This document shows, in pieces, positions 40,544 to 48,838 of a stretch of 64,000 nt of DNA; positions within the stretch are counted from its first letter, which is position 1, and every line of letters begins with the position of its first letter. The DNA lies in contig JAUYAO010000054.1 in the NCBI GenBank assembly GCA_030692565.1, positions 1 through 64,000 on the forward strand, read 5' to 3'. A program made the position numbers and the translations under genes. The DNA is from Nitrospira sp. (lineage in GTDB: Bacteria > Nitrospirota > Nitrospiria > Nitrospirales > Nitrospiraceae). A model generated the notes under the pieces. It worked only from the letters and a program-made list of their open reading frames with translations, ran no database searches and had not been told where the DNA came from.

Positions 40544-40925
40544 CGCTTTGCGCTCCGCAAGCCCGCTTTGATGAGCGCCCCTTCTAAACAATCATTCTCC
40601 AGCGCCAACTGCCCGATCTTGGCGTGGAGGACCTTGAGGTCTGGCACATCCGACGGAGCCTTCGTCCCGCCAAACACGTCCACGGCCCGCGTCAGCAAGT
40701 GCTGTTTCCATTCCGTGATTTGGGTGGGATGCACGCTAAATTGTGTCGCCAATTCCGCCAGCGTCTTGTCGCCCTTGACCGCGGCAAACGCCACCTGTGC
40801 CTTGAATGCCGCCCCATGATTGCGTCTTGTTCGCCTCATCGCCTCGCTCCTCTGGTGCGCCCCCCCTTCGGGGGCGTTGGTTAAGCAAGGCTACCACTTA
40901 GCACACTGTCCGAATTTCTGGGGCC
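39654..40925 (-). mobile_element. IS3-family insertion sequence (two ORFs)
   Basis: About 1,270 bases with ends GGCCCCAG (39654-39661) and CTGGGGCC (40918-40925); an inner GGACAG is shared too. It contains orfA and orfB on the minus strand. No direct target repeat was recognised at the flanks, which fits a deletion next to the element. It interrupts the GIY-YIG/helicase gene. Confidence 0.82.
40540..40839 (-). CDS. IS3-family OrfA (HTH protein)
   Basis: A 99-residue protein with the HTH_Tnp_1 pattern (RRNHGAAFKAQVAFAAVKGDKTLAELATQFSVHPTQITEWKQHLL) and a leucine-rich C-terminus (LHAKIGQLALENDCLEGAL) used for multimerisation. It binds the IS ends and is joined to OrfB either by frameshifting or by the ATGA coupling at its stop. 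Confidence 0.88.
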   Translation of the reverse strand: MRRTRRNHGAAFKAQVAFAAVKGDKTLAELATQFSVHPTQITEWKQHLLTRAVDVFGGTKAPSDVPDLKVLHAKIGQLALENDCLEGALIKAGLRSAKR

Positions 40926-41039
40926 CCCTCTCTTTTTAGCGAAAGAGGGCTGGACGGCAGATGAATCAGAAAATCTCAGTGTGGAGAGGCATCCAAATTC
41001 AGGTGAGGCTCGTAATGCTTGCGTTCCCGACCGTCTCCT

Positions 41040-41444
41040 TCAGTCGCATGAACCTTTGTGGGAATTCATCAGACGGCCGCGTTTCCACAGCCACCCATAC
41101 ACCATCAGATTGAGCGTCATCACGACGATTCCCAGGACGAATTGTCCGGTGCGGGTGAGATGATCCGGGTAGAGGAGCATGAGCAGATAGCGTCCGACAA
41201 AGTCACCGTCATAGCCCAATCCGCCGCCCCTTTCGCGCAACCAATTTTCCAACGGGGTCAGCGGGCAGATCCAGCCGCTGAACTCGATGAAGGCCCCCCA
41301 GGCTGCGGCAGGCAAATGGAACCAGATGATGTTCCGCCACTTCAGCGCCAGCAAGCCGCCGAACAGGACGAAGAGAACAAAGGCGAGATGTATGAAGAGA
41401 ACCGCGTCGGCCAGAAGGAGGGCGTTGTTCGGCCATGCCAGCAT
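41040..41444 (-). CDS. DUF2784 membrane protein
   Basis: A 134-residue membrane protein with about four hydrophobic helices. Signature segments are LLADAVLFIHLAFVLFVLFGGLL, WFHLPAAAWGAFIEFSGWICPLTPLENWLR and GFVGRYL-like GDFVGRYLLMLLYPDHL, matching DUF2784. Function unknown. It follows the next upstream gene on the same strand by 16 bases. Nothing ties it to the defence island; it probably marks the return to core chromosome. Confidence 0.82.
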   Translation of the reverse strand: MLAWPNNALLLADAVLFIHLAFVLFVLFGGLLALKWRNIIWFHLPAAAWGAFIEFSGWICPLTPLENWLRERGGGLGYDGDFVGRYLLMLLYPDHLTRTGQFVLGIVVMTLNLMVYGWLWKRGRLMNSHKGSCD

Positions 41445-41460
41445 CGGGGTTCCACGCTCG

Positions 41461-41946
41461 TTACTCTTTCGACTCTTGCTCCGGATCGATCTCGATCAAA
41501 CGGTGACGTCCGTTGCCAAGCGACTCGATTTGGAAGACGCGCGGCCCGAGGTGAACGGTGCCTGTCACGCTGGCGCCGTTGAGGACGAGGGAAAACTCGC
41601 CGGAGTCTTGAGGCTTCAGCTGCCCGCGAATGAAGCTCGTATCGTTGATCCGCGAGAGGGTGGACACCACATCCAACTCATACCGCCCGAGGTCGAACAG
41701 CTCGACCGCGATCGGTGGGAGCGGCCTGGCTGCGGCATCTTTCAACGTTTTCACCAGGAGCTCATCGAAGGCGATGTCTCGTTCGCGAAGAATCGACGGT
41801 TTCCTCGGAGGGAGGGGTTGATCGGATGGACTGACGGTCGGAACCGTACGCCAGAGCAGGGGGGCAGGCGATGGCTCCGCTCCCAATGATCCATTGCCGA
41901 GTAATAGAAGCACGCAGGCTGTCAGGAGCAGGACATGATGGACCAT
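41461..41946 (-). CDS. Hypothetical secreted protein
   Basis: About 161 residues from ATG 41946 with a signal peptide (HHVLLLTACVLLLLGNGSLGAEP). The mature region has a proline-rich linker and a beta-rich end (SGEFSLVLNGASVTGTVHLGPRVFQIESLGNGRHRLIEID). That end resembles the propeptide-like domains in front of reprolysin-type metallopeptidases, here without any peptidase. A longer frame starts at 42009 but would bury the signal peptide. Function unknown. Confidence 0.6.
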   Translation of the reverse strand: MVHHVLLLTACVLLLLGNGSLGAEPSPAPLLWRTVPTVSPSDQPLPPRKPSILRERDIAFDELLVKTLKDAAARPLPPIAVELFDLGRYELDVVSTLSRINDTSFIRGQLKPQDSGEFSLVLNGASVTGTVHLGPRVFQIESLGNGRHRLIEIDPEQESKE

Positions 41947-42057
41947 GTGTGCCTGGACAAGGCGCAAAGAGGATAATATTGAACTGATCCCGGCTGACAT
42001 TGGGACCATTATAAGTCCCCATCAAGCCGGCGGCTATGGGCTCGCCCGATCCGTCGA

Positions 42058-42447
42058 CTATGAACGGGCGCGGGTTGTTCGAGCTGGGTTGGAGTTGCGG
42101 GTCTTGGACGCGGCGCGTCGTCGCTCCGGTTGAGGGCGCTGAACGGTACTGGCGGTCTCAGCCCACTCAGCCAGCAGCGCGGCATCCTCAAGAATGTCGG
42201 CCGGCACTTCGTAGTAGGTTTTGAGCGTCATCGACTTGGTCACGCGGAAGGGCTTCGCTCCCAGGGCGCGGTAGGACGCGCTAGTCTCCGGCGTGACTTT
42301 GAAATACAGCCGGCCTTTGTGAATGATGCCGAAGAACATCTCGCGATAGCGGATCCCATAGCCGCCGAACATGGCGCGACAGGTCAGGCCCCGGAGGTCA
42401 GCCAACTGGTCCAGCACGAAATCCTTGAAGCCGTCCGTCTTGGCCAT
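42058..42447 (-). CDS. TfoX/Sxy N-terminal domain protein
   Basis: A 129-residue protein starting MAKTDGFKDFVLDQLADLRGLTCRAMFGGYGIRYREMFFGIIHKGRLYFKVTPE, the TfoX_N pattern, with YYEVPADILEDAALLAEWA. In competence regulators this domain is followed by a C-terminal one, absent here. Short stand-alone forms are common and uncharacterised. The basic tail (RPQPERRRAASKTRN) may bind nucleic acid. The upstream open frame to 42699 runs through a repeat element and was not used. Confidence 0.82.
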   Translation of the reverse strand: MAKTDGFKDFVLDQLADLRGLTCRAMFGGYGIRYREMFFGIIHKGRLYFKVTPETSASYRALGAKPFRVTKSMTLKTYYEVPADILEDAALLAEWAETASTVQRPQPERRRAASKTRNSNPARTTRARS

Positions 42448-42500
42448 GAGACTAGACTCTACCTCAAAATTCTGTTTCCGATATCTTAATGCTCTGTCTG

Positions 42501-42631
42501 CCCCCTCCTTCGTAAGGAGGGGTAGGGGAGGTCGAAGCGCTAGCCGGCTACCAAGGCTATGTCCGGACGACTGTGCAGGAGCCGCAGGCGGAGACTCTAC
42601 TCCTCCCAGCCTCCCCCTTACAAAGGGGAGG
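42501..42631. repeat. MITE-like palindromic intergenic repeat
   Basis: A 131-base unit with imperfect terminal inverted repeats of about 29 bases (42502-42531 and 42602-42631). Each end also folds on itself: CTCCTTcgtAAGGAG on the left, CCTCCCC/GGGGAGG on the right. No ORF inside. It sits between the TfoX-like gene and a methyltransferase gene. The layout fits a small non-autonomous element or a REP-type repeat likely to recur in this genome. Confidence 0.6.
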
Positions 42632-42649
42632 AAGATTGTGAAAGCGGTT

Positions 42650-43507
42650 CTAGACCGGTTTGCGTCCCGCGACAATTCGCACCGCCATCGGGAAGACAAT
42701 CCGGCCAGCGCGTGTGTAATTGGACGCGGCTTGGGTGATGCGCTGTTTCACGTCCTGCTTTTGCGTGTCGGTCAGCTTGGCCATGAGATTTTGCACCGGC
42801 GCGGCAATCTCCATCAGGCTGGTGTAATACTCGTCAGCCGAGGCATAGGACCACTCCGCCAGGAACTCGTGATCCGTCACATCGACTAGTCCGGCCTGCT
42901 GAAACATCCCGGCGAGCTCGCCCGGTTTGGCCAATCGGAAAATGCCCGGTGCGGTTGGATCCGGCGGCGGCAGCTCGATCACTTGCTTGATGGCGGCCAT
43001 CGAGAGCCCGATCGAGGGATTTTTTTCAGAGGCAGACCAGACAGCGGCTGCGACCCAGCTTCCCGGTTTCAGGACCCGCGCGATTTCTGCCGCGGCCTTC
43101 GGAATCTCCGGGAGGAACATGAGGCAAAAGCGGCTGGTGATGGCGTCGAAGGAGTTCGGTTCAAAGGGGAGACTCGTCACGTCGCCGGTTTTGAACGAGA
43201 CATTGGTCAGGCTGAGGCGTGCGGCCTTTCGATCCGCGGCGGCCAGCATCTGTTCCGCGAGATCCATTCCGGTGACACGTCCGGTCACTCCGACGGTTTG
43301 TGCGCCCAGTAAGGCGGGGTAGCCGGTGCCGGAGCCGAGATCCAGAACATTCATCCCTGCATGAAGCCGGGCATCGGCGACGAGTCGATGATTCAAAAAG
43401 GCCATCTGTTCGTCGAACAGGCGGTCCCACTTTTCCCATCCACCGGCGACGCGGTTCCAATCCTGACGTTGACCTTCGATGAGCTTAGCGTTGTCGGGGG
43501 TTGGCAT
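42650..43507 (-). CDS. Class I SAM-dependent methyltransferase
   Basis: A 285-residue UbiE/Methyltransf_11-like protein. Start ATG 43507 follows GGAGAG. SAM motif NVLDLGSGTGYPALLGAQTVG, motif II TGMDLAEQML, then FDAITSRFCLMFLPEIPKAAAEIARVLKPG. The substrate is unknown; a small molecule is likely. It is the third gene after the BNR protein and the MoaD-like carrier in the same direction, 17 bases after the latter, so it may modify the product of that pathway. Confidence 0.84.
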   Translation of the reverse strand: MPTPDNAKLIEGQRQDWNRVAGGWEKWDRLFDEQMAFLNHRLVADARLHAGMNVLDLGSGTGYPALLGAQTVGVTGRVTGMDLAEQMLAAADRKAARLSLTNVSFKTGDVTSLPFEPNSFDAITSRFCLMFLPEIPKAAAEIARVLKPGSWVAAAVWSASEKNPSIGLSMAAIKQVIELPPPDPTAPGIFRLAKPGELAGMFQQAGLVDVTDHEFLAEWSYASADEYYTSLMEIAAPVQNLMAKLTDTQKQDVKQRITQAASNYTRAGRIVFPMAVRIVAGRKPV

Positions 43508-43524
43508 AATCTCTCCTCTCGCGA

Positions 43525-43785
43525 TTATCCGCCGCTGAGGGCGCAGACGATGTACACAGTATCGGTCTTGCTGAGGGGCGCTGACAAGTCCTGGAACTGC
43601 ACGTCGTTCACAAAGATTCTGATGTGCGGCCTGATCGTATCCTGCTCCGTGATGATGCGAAACCGGATGCCGGGAAAACGGCGGTCCAGCGCGGCCAGCA
43701 TCTCGGTGAGCGTAGCGCCTTCCACTGGAACCTCGCTCTGTTGCGCCGTATAGGACTGCAAGGCACTGGGGATGTGGACTGTCAT
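43525..43785 (-). CDS. MoaD/ThiS-family sulfur-carrier-like protein
   Basis: An 86-residue ubiquitin-fold protein ending ALSGG, the C-terminal Gly-Gly needed for adenylation and thiocarboxylation. Beta-grasp pattern: VHIPSALQSYT, VEGATLTEMLAALDRRFPGIRFRI, RPHIRIFVNDVQF, DTVYIVCALSGG. It lacks the partner genes of molybdopterin or thiamine synthesis. Its ATGA overlap with the BNR-repeat gene implies joint function. It could deliver sulfur to an unknown acceptor or be conjugated to a protein. Confidence 0.85.
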   Translation of the reverse strand: MTVHIPSALQSYTAQQSEVPVEGATLTEMLAALDRRFPGIRFRIITEQDTIRPHIRIFVNDVQFQDLSAPLSKTDTVYIVCALSGG

Positions 43786-44939
43786 CGTCCAAGTGCTGCG
43801 GCTTCCACTGAATAGATTTCCGGCAGATGCCGCGCGATACAGGTCCAGGTCGTTCCCTCGTTCCGGCTCGCCCAGATTTCGCCCTGCGTGGTGCCCACAT
43901 ACAGCCCGACTGCCTCGTGCCTATCATTGGCCATCGCCTGACGCTTCACCGTCCACCAGGCATTCGATCGCGGGAAGCCTTTGTCCTGGCGCGTCCAGCT
44001 TTTCCCGGCGTTGCGCGTGACATAGGCGGCGGGTTTCCCATCCGGGCTCACACGCGGCCAGACCGTTGCGCCATCCATCGGGAATACCCAAGCCTGGTCC
44101 GCATTGTGCGGATGCGCGATCACGGGAAATCCGACGTCACCGACTTTCTTCGGCATGTTCTTGCCGATCCGCACCCAGGTATTCGAGGGCCGATCGAGCC
44201 GGTAGATGCCGCAATGGTTCTGCTGATAGAGCCGATCCGGATTGCTCGGGCAGAGCCGCACGCAGTGGGGATCGTGGTAGGTCACGACAGAGGGGCTGAA
44301 TCCCTCCACTACGTCGAGCCCCTGGATCAGCGGCGCGAAGGTCTTTCCGCCGTCGACGGATTCATGCACGCCGCCGCCGGACATGGCGAAATAGAGATGT
44401 CGTGGATCGCGCGGGTCTACGATGATCGAGTGCAGCTTCGGGCCGTCGGGTGTGCCGTCCTGCACGGAGCCCATCCACTCGCGGTACTGCGGATCGTCGT
44501 TGATGGAGGAGAACGGCTTCCAGGTGACGCCTCCATCGTCGGACCGGAACAAGCCCTGCGGCGAAGTGCCGGCGTACCAGGCGTTCGGTTCGTTCGCGTG
44601 GCAGGGCGTGAGCCAGAAGGTGTGATTCACCGCACGGCCTTTCTCGCTCTCCGAAACTTTGGGAAACGCCGGCGGCGCGGCGGATTCCTTCCACGTCTTT
44701 CCGGCATCGGTGGAGCGAAACACCGTGGGTCCCAGATGGCCGGTACTGGCCGCCATCAAGATCGTGCGCCGGTCCCGCGGATCGGCTACGACGTGGTGGA
44801 TGATGTGGCCGAGGAATCTGGGGGGCGAGACTTTCCAGGTGCGTCTCGCCCGGTCGCTCTTGAGGGTAAACGCGCCTTTCCTGGTGCCGATCAGCAGGGT
44901 GACGACCCCGCTGCCGGCTGTTGTCGTCGAGCGTGTCAT
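43782..44939 (-). CDS. BNR/WD40-type beta-propeller (exo-sialidase-like) protein
   Basis: A 385-residue protein with repeated Asp-box motifs: SxDxGKTW in FRSTDAGKTWKE, FRSDDGGVTWKPF, VHESVDGGKTFAPL and ASRNEGTTWTCI. It has no signal peptide, so it is a cytosolic six- or seven-bladed propeller of the sortilin/sialidase-like type. Catalytic sialidase residues are not evident, so it is better seen as a binding or structural propeller. GGAGG precedes the ATG. It is the first gene of the operon with the MoaD-like carrier and a methyltransferase. Confidence 0.82.
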   Translation of the reverse strand: MTRSTTTAGSGVVTLLIGTRKGAFTLKSDRARRTWKVSPPRFLGHIIHHVVADPRDRRTILMAASTGHLGPTVFRSTDAGKTWKESAAPPAFPKVSESEKGRAVNHTFWLTPCHANEPNAWYAGTSPQGLFRSDDGGVTWKPFSSINDDPQYREWMGSVQDGTPDGPKLHSIIVDPRDPRHLYFAMSGGGVHESVDGGKTFAPLIQGLDVVEGFSPSVVTYHDPHCVRLCPSNPDRLYQQNHCGIYRLDRPSNTWVRIGKNMPKKVGDVGFPVIAHPHNADQAWVFPMDGATVWPRVSPDGKPAAYVTRNAGKSWTRQDKGFPRSNAWWTVKRQAMANDRHEAVGLYVGTTQGEIWASRNEGTTWTCIARHLPEIYSVEAAALGR

Positions 44940-44959
44940 GACCGGCCTCCGTCGTCGGA

Positions 44960-45394
44960 TTATTTTATGGTTTGCAACGTCTCCCGCAATTCTTTTAGTT
45001 CGGCACTCAGCAGATCGAGGTGCTGGTCACGCTGTGGTTGGTCATCCTTGAACTTCCAGAGACGCCCGAACACAGCGCCGAGTTCCTTCTTGTGGGTCAA
45101 TGCCAGGTCGTAGGCCGGGGTCTTGGCCTGTTCCTTGGTGACGCCGCAGAACGAATCCATCAGCGCATGGAGCTGGTTGTGGAGATCGTCGAATGCGTTG
45201 TCCACGCCCTTGCCGCCCTTGGCTTTGGCGGCCGTGGCCTCCATCATATTCGTGAGATTGATCATCGTCTCGACGCCGCTGGCGCCTTTGGCCTGCGTCG
45301 CGTAGTCCCCGGCGCGCGGATAGAAGAGATAGCTGCAGCCGCTCAGCGTGGTCAGCATCAGGGCCAAACTCAACATTCCAATCGTCCGTTGCAT
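44960..45394 (-). CDS. Hypothetical lipoprotein
   Basis: A 144-residue protein with signal peptide and lipobox LSGC at about residues 17-20 (MLSLALMLTTLSGCSYLFYP). The mature part is mostly helical (AAKAKGGKGVDNAFDDLHNQLHALMDSFCGV, LLSAELKELRETLQ). No family recognised. It precedes the BNR-MoaD operon by 20 bases in the same direction and may be co-transcribed. Confidence 0.7.
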   Translation of the reverse strand: MQRTIGMLSLALMLTTLSGCSYLFYPRAGDYATQAKGASGVETMINLTNMMEATAAKAKGGKGVDNAFDDLHNQLHALMDSFCGVTKEQAKTPAYDLALTHKKELGAVFGRLWKFKDDQPQRDQHLDLLSAELKELRETLQTIK

Positions 45395-45467
45395 CTGAGG
45401 CCTCCCTAGGTGATGGCATTGAGCACTTAGTCAAGCATGTTGCCCGATCTATTTCAATGCTGCACCA

Positions 45468-46070
45468 TCACGGTTTCCGCGTATACACGATCTCCAGGAA
45501 CTTCATCTCTTTGCCGCCATGGCCGTGCGTCCCGTACATCTCAAATGTTTGGTTGTTGGCGTCCTGAATTTTCCAAACGGCCCGATGCGACATTTTCCCG
45601 CCGCCCGGTTCGGGGTGTGAGCCCTTCAGCGTGATGGTCTTGCCGTCGGCGCTAGCCGTGCCTTCCATCATGAAGATCCCGGTGCCCATCGTATCGATCC
45701 AGGCCGTCACGTACTTCTTGGTCACGTTATCGTAGCCGTCGATCCCGATACCGGAGAAGGGCTGCCCCATCATCTGGCTGTTGAACTCCTGGTAGTGGAA
45801 GCGCCCGTCCAACAGCATCTTCGATTCCGCCGTGCCGGTCGATTCCGTCGGGGGCTTGCCCGGTTCCATCCATTCCTTGGTCGTGGTGGTCCAGCTTCCG
45901 GCCAGTGTGGCAAACAATTTGTGCGGCTCGCCTGGCTGGGCCAGCTTCTGCCAGAGTTCCATCATGGCCTGCTGGTCCATCTTTTTCTCCGCCTTCTTGT
46001 CCTTGGCCAAGGCCGGCGAGACAGTGAGTAGTAAACACAGAGTTGAGCTAACGAAATTCAGCATACGCAT
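45468..46070 (-). CDS. DUF1579 domain secreted protein
   Basis: A 200-residue protein with signal peptide (FVSSTLCLLLTVSPALAKD). DUF1579 landmarks: MMELWQKLAQPGEPHKLFATLAGSWTTTTKEWMEPGKPPTESTGTAESKMLLDGRFHYQEFNSQMMGQPFSGIGIDGYDNVTKKYVTAWIDTMGTG. This lipocalin-like fold is of unknown function. It lies 15 bases after the SRPBCC gene and so is probably the third gene of the sigma-controlled operon that begins at the promoter 47089-47116. Confidence 0.84.
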   Translation of the reverse strand: MRMLNFVSSTLCLLLTVSPALAKDKKAEKKMDQQAMMELWQKLAQPGEPHKLFATLAGSWTTTTKEWMEPGKPPTESTGTAESKMLLDGRFHYQEFNSQMMGQPFSGIGIDGYDNVTKKYVTAWIDTMGTGIFMMEGTASADGKTITLKGSHPEPGGGKMSHRAVWKIQDANNQTFEMYGTHGHGGKEMKFLEIVYTRKP

Positions 46071-46085
46071 GGCGGCCTCCTTGGT

Positions 46086-46613
46086 TTATTGCTCAGCCAA
46101 TTGTTTCAGATTGGCCAAGCCGGTTTCAAAGTCTTTTCCGACCATCTTGTCCATGCCCATCACCACATCCATGACCTTCATCATGAAGGGTTGAGGGCCA
46201 TGCATGGCCCAGGTCACGGTTGTGGCAGTCCCTCCACCCTCCAGGGTGAATTCGGCCTGGTTGTGGGCTTCAAACGGTTTCAGAAAGTCGAGTTTGAACA
46301 CGACCCGCGATGAAGGAACCGCGCTGACGATCTCCATGCGTCCCGTGCCGACATCGGCATTGCCGTCCCATTCGAGCGCGGCGCCCGTCCCCTGGGGGGC
46401 GCCGCTATAGGTCTTCTTCATCGCCGGGTCCATCTTCTCCCAGGGCGACCAGGCGGCCCACTGATGTAGATCGCTGATGAGTCCAAAGACGTTCTCGGCC
46501 GGTGCGGCGATGTGGGCCGAACGCTGGACGTGGAACGTATCAGGTTTCGTCGCGGCATAGATGAGGATGGCGGCAATCATGGTCGTGGCGATCAGGGCGA
46601 TGGTTTTCAGCAT
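46086..46613 (-). CDS. SRPBCC-family (polyketide cyclase/START-like) protein
   Basis: A 175-residue protein. One N-terminal hydrophobic helix (TIALIATTMIAAILIYA) anchors it or acts as a signal. The START-like domain follows: VQRSAHIAAPAENVFGLISDLHQWAAWSPWEKMDPAMKKTYSGAPQGTGAALEWDGN. It would bind a hydrophobic ligand. It lies nine bases after a DGPF gene, inside the operon driven by the conserved motif at 47089-47116. SRPBCC proteins often go with DGPF proteins and ECF sigma factors. Confidence 0.85.
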   Translation of the reverse strand: MLKTIALIATTMIAAILIYAATKPDTFHVQRSAHIAAPAENVFGLISDLHQWAAWSPWEKMDPAMKKTYSGAPQGTGAALEWDGNADVGTGRMEIVSAVPSSRVVFKLDFLKPFEAHNQAEFTLEGGGTATTVTWAMHGPQPFMMKVMDVVMGMDKMVGKDFETGLANLKQLAEQ

Positions 46614-46622
46614 GACTTCCCC

Positions 46623-47051
46623 CTATGTGTTGTGCGCTGCCTGCGCCCGGATCCGGTCTTCTTGTTCCCGTAGCTCAGGGGTGAACTCAGCCCCGAAATC
46701 TTCCGCTTCGAACACCTGGCGGATTTCGATCTCGGACTCTTCGCCAGGCATCGGATTCGGGCAGCGTGTGACCCACTCGATGGCCTCTTCCTTTGAGCGA
46801 CACTGCCAGAGCCAGTATCCTGCGACCAGCTCCCTGGTTTCGGCGAACGGACCGTCGATAACCGTACGCCTGTTCCCTGAGAATTGCACCCGCGCTCCGT
46901 TTGAGCTGGGGTGGAGTCCATCGCCGGCCAGCAGCAATCCGGCTTTCATCAACTCTTCGTTGTATTGCCCCATTTCGGTCAGAAGCTGTTCGCTCGGCAT
47001 GACGCCCGCTTCCGAATCTTTGGTGGCTTTGACCAGGATCATGAATCGCAT
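46623..47051 (-). CDS. YciI-like DGPF-domain protein 1
   Basis: A 142-residue protein with the name-giving segment VIDGPFAETRELVAGYWLW. Typical start MRFMILVKATKDSEAG and GQYNEELMKAGLLLAGDGLHPS. GAGGAG precedes the ATG. DGPF/YCII proteins are dimeric ferredoxin-like folds linked genomically to ECF42 sigma factors; their chemistry is unknown. It is the first gene of an operon with SRPBCC and DUF1579 genes. The conserved sigma motif ends 38 bases before the ATG. Confidence 0.88.
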   Translation of the reverse strand: MRFMILVKATKDSEAGVMPSEQLLTEMGQYNEELMKAGLLLAGDGLHPSSNGARVQFSGNRRTVIDGPFAETRELVAGYWLWQCRSKEEAIEWVTRCPNPMPGEESEIEIRQVFEAEDFGAEFTPELREQEDRIRAQAAHNT

Positions 47052-47088
47052 GGGAGTGTCTCCTCTTTAGGATTGAACGGCTACCGTA

Positions 47089-47116
47089 TAGTCGATAGAG
47101 ACTTAAGAAATCGACA
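47089..47116 (-). promoter_or_regulatory. ECF42-type promoter, copy 1
   Basis: On the minus strand TGTCGA (47116-47111, extended TGTCGATTTC) and CGACTA (47094-47089) are separated by 16 bases. The same two boxes with the same spacing recur before the other two DGPF genes in this window. The distance to the DGPF 1 start is 38 bases. It resembles the published type of promoter for ECF41/ECF42 sigma factors (TGTCGA plus a CGA-type -10). Confidence 0.78.
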
Positions 47117-47137
47117 GGAGGACCTGTTCCTGGGTCC

Positions 47138-47509
47138 TCAGTATAATTCCCCCGGTAGTCCGGTAATCTCCCGAAGCGGTCGGACTTCCACCGCTCCGAT
47201 CCGTGCGCCTGGAATCCGTCCTGCGACGTCGATCGCCTCGTCCAAATCCTGTGCGTCGACCAGGAAATAGCCGGCGAGTTGCTCGCGGGTTTCGATGAAC
47301 GGTCCATCAGTCACCGACCGTTTCCCGTCACGCACCTGGACAACCGTGGCGGTAGCGACGGGTTGGAGCGGCGAGGCATGCACATATTGTCCCTTCCCAT
47401 GCAGCTGGTGACAGAGTTGGATCGATTCGGCCAGCATGCTTTGCCGGGTCTCCTCACTCATCTTGCTGAATGATTCTTCATTGTGGTGCACTAACAACAG
47501 GTATTTCAT
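47138..47509 (-). CDS. YciI-like DGPF-domain protein 2
   Basis: A 123-residue protein starting MKYLLLVHHNEESF from ATG 47509. DGPF motif SVTDGPFIETREQLAGYFLVDAQDLDEAIDVAGRIPGA. Its C-terminus VEVRPLREITG is shared in type with DGPF 3 (VEVRPMKEL). A single-gene unit between the sigma gene and DGPF 1, with its own copy of the conserved promoter 26 bases upstream. Confidence 0.88.
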   Translation of the reverse strand: MKYLLLVHHNEESFSKMSEETRQSMLAESIQLCHQLHGKGQYVHASPLQPVATATVVQVRDGKRSVTDGPFIETREQLAGYFLVDAQDLDEAIDVAGRIPGARIGAVEVRPLREITGLPGELY

Positions 47510-47534
47510 GGCCGCTCCTCTCCCTTTCACCTTC

Positions 47535-47562
47535 TAGTCGTTCCCGGCGTCCGAAATCGACA
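47535..47562 (-). promoter_or_regulatory. ECF42-type promoter, copy 2
   Basis: TGTCGATTTC beginning at 47562 and CGACTA at 47540-47535 on the minus strand, again 16 bases between the hexamers. It lies 13 bases after the sigma gene stop and drives DGPF 2. Confidence 0.78.
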
Positions 47563-47575
47563 AGAGGCACTCCGG

Positions 47576-48826
47576 TTAATCCAGCTCGGCCAGCCGTTTC
47601 TCAAGAAACCGCCGTTCTGGCTCCTGTTTTGTTAGGGCGAGGGCCCGTTCGTAGGAGGTGCGGGCGTCCGCTGCCTGCCCCAAGCGCCGGCAGAAATCGG
47701 CCCTGGTGGCGTGGATCAAATGGTAGTCCCCCAGCTCGCCACGCGCCAGGATGGTGTCCACCAGCGCGAGGCCTGCGGCGGGGCCGTCCCGCATCGCCAG
47801 GGCCACCGCACGATTGAGCTCAATGATCGAAGAGGGGGCCGCGCGCATCAATAAGTCATAGAGGGCGACGATTTGAGCCCAATCGGTTGCAGCTGCGCTC
47901 GACGCTTCGGCATGGACGGCGGCGATCGCCGCTTGCAGGGTGTAGGGGCCGAACCGCCGCGAGGTGAGCGCCCGTTCAATGAGTGCGATGCCTTCCGCAA
48001 TCAGGGCTCGATCCCAGCGCGACCGGTCCTGCTGGTCCAGAAGCACAATCTCTCCCTCGGAAGATGTACGTGCTTGGCGTCGCGATTCGTGCAGCAGCAT
48101 CAGCGCGAGCAGGCCCATGACTTCCGGTTCCGGCAACAGTTCCAGTAGTAGTCTGCCCAAGCGGATCGCCTCGCCCGAGAGGTCGGCTCGCGTGAGCGAG
48201 GCGCCGGAGGAGGCAGAATATCCCTCGTTGAAGACGAGATAGATGACCTGCAGGACCGAATCCAGCCGGTCCGGCCGTTCGGCGGGCGGAGGCACTTCGT
48301 AGGGAATCCGTGCATCGCGGATTTTCGCCTTGGCGCGGACGATCCGCTGGGCCAACGTCGTTGGGGAGGAGAGAAAGGCGCGGGCAACCTCTTCGGTCGT
48401 GAGCCCGCAGACTTCACGTAACGTCAGCGCCAGTTGGGCCTCGGGCTTAAGCTCCGGATGGCAGCAGGTGAAGATCAACCGTAGCCGGTCGTCTTCAATG
48501 CCGTCCTCCTCTCGTTCGGTTGCCTCACCGGTCGCGGCTTCCATGTCTTTGGCCAGCTCGGTGAGCGAGGCATCGTAACGGGCGCGCCGTCGTAAACCGT
48601 CAATCGCTTTAAATCGGCCGGTGGAGACGAGCCAGGCGCGGGGGTTGGCGGGAATGCCGTCGCGCGCCCATTGCTCCATGGCCGCCGCGAAGGCCTCGTG
48701 GAGGGCTTCTTCGGCCAGATCGAAATCCTTAAGCAGCCGGATAAGCGTCGCGAGGACCCGGCGCGACTCGGACCGGTACACCTCCTCGGCTTTTGTGCGG
48801 ACCTGTGTGGTTGCGTCATCGCTCAT
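47576..48826 (-). CDS. ECF42-group RNA polymerase sigma factor with C-terminal TPR
   Basis: A 416-residue protein, much longer than a simple ECF factor. Region 2 ([46 protein letters not shown]), region 4 HTH ([48 protein letters not shown]), then about 230 residues of DUF6596/TPR-like helices ([49 protein letters not shown]). In ECF42 factors this extension is needed for activity, and no anti-sigma factor is present here either. It starts 12 bases after DGPF 3 and is probably autoregulated through that gene's promoter. Confidence 0.9.
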   Translation of the reverse strand: MSDDATTQVRTKAEEVYRSESRRVLATLIRLLKDFDLAEEALHEAFAAAMEQWARDGIPANPRAWLVSTGRFKAIDGLRRRARYDASLTELAKDMEAATGEATEREEDGIEDDRLRLIFTCCHPELKPEAQLALTLREVCGLTTEEVARAFLSSPTTLAQRIVRAKAKIRDARIPYEVPPPAERPDRLDSVLQVIYLVFNEGYSASSGASLTRADLSGEAIRLGRLLLELLPEPEVMGLLALMLLHESRRQARTSSEGEIVLLDQQDRSRWDRALIAEGIALIERALTSRRFGPYTLQAAIAAVHAEASSAAATDWAQIVALYDLLMRAAPSSIIELNRAVALAMRDGPAAGLALVDTILARGELGDYHLIHATRADFCRRLGQAADARTSYERALALTKQEPERRFLEKRLAELD

Positions 48827-48838
48827 GGCGGAGGCCTA

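Noticed and set aside
42448-42699. 84-codon N-terminal extension of the TfoX-like protein
   Set aside because: It runs through the MITE-like repeat; the conserved domain begins at ATG 42447.
43827-45113. 428-codon plus-strand frame
   Set aside because: Antisense to the BNR-repeat gene, arginine/histidine-rich shadow of its codon bias, no ribosome site or motif.
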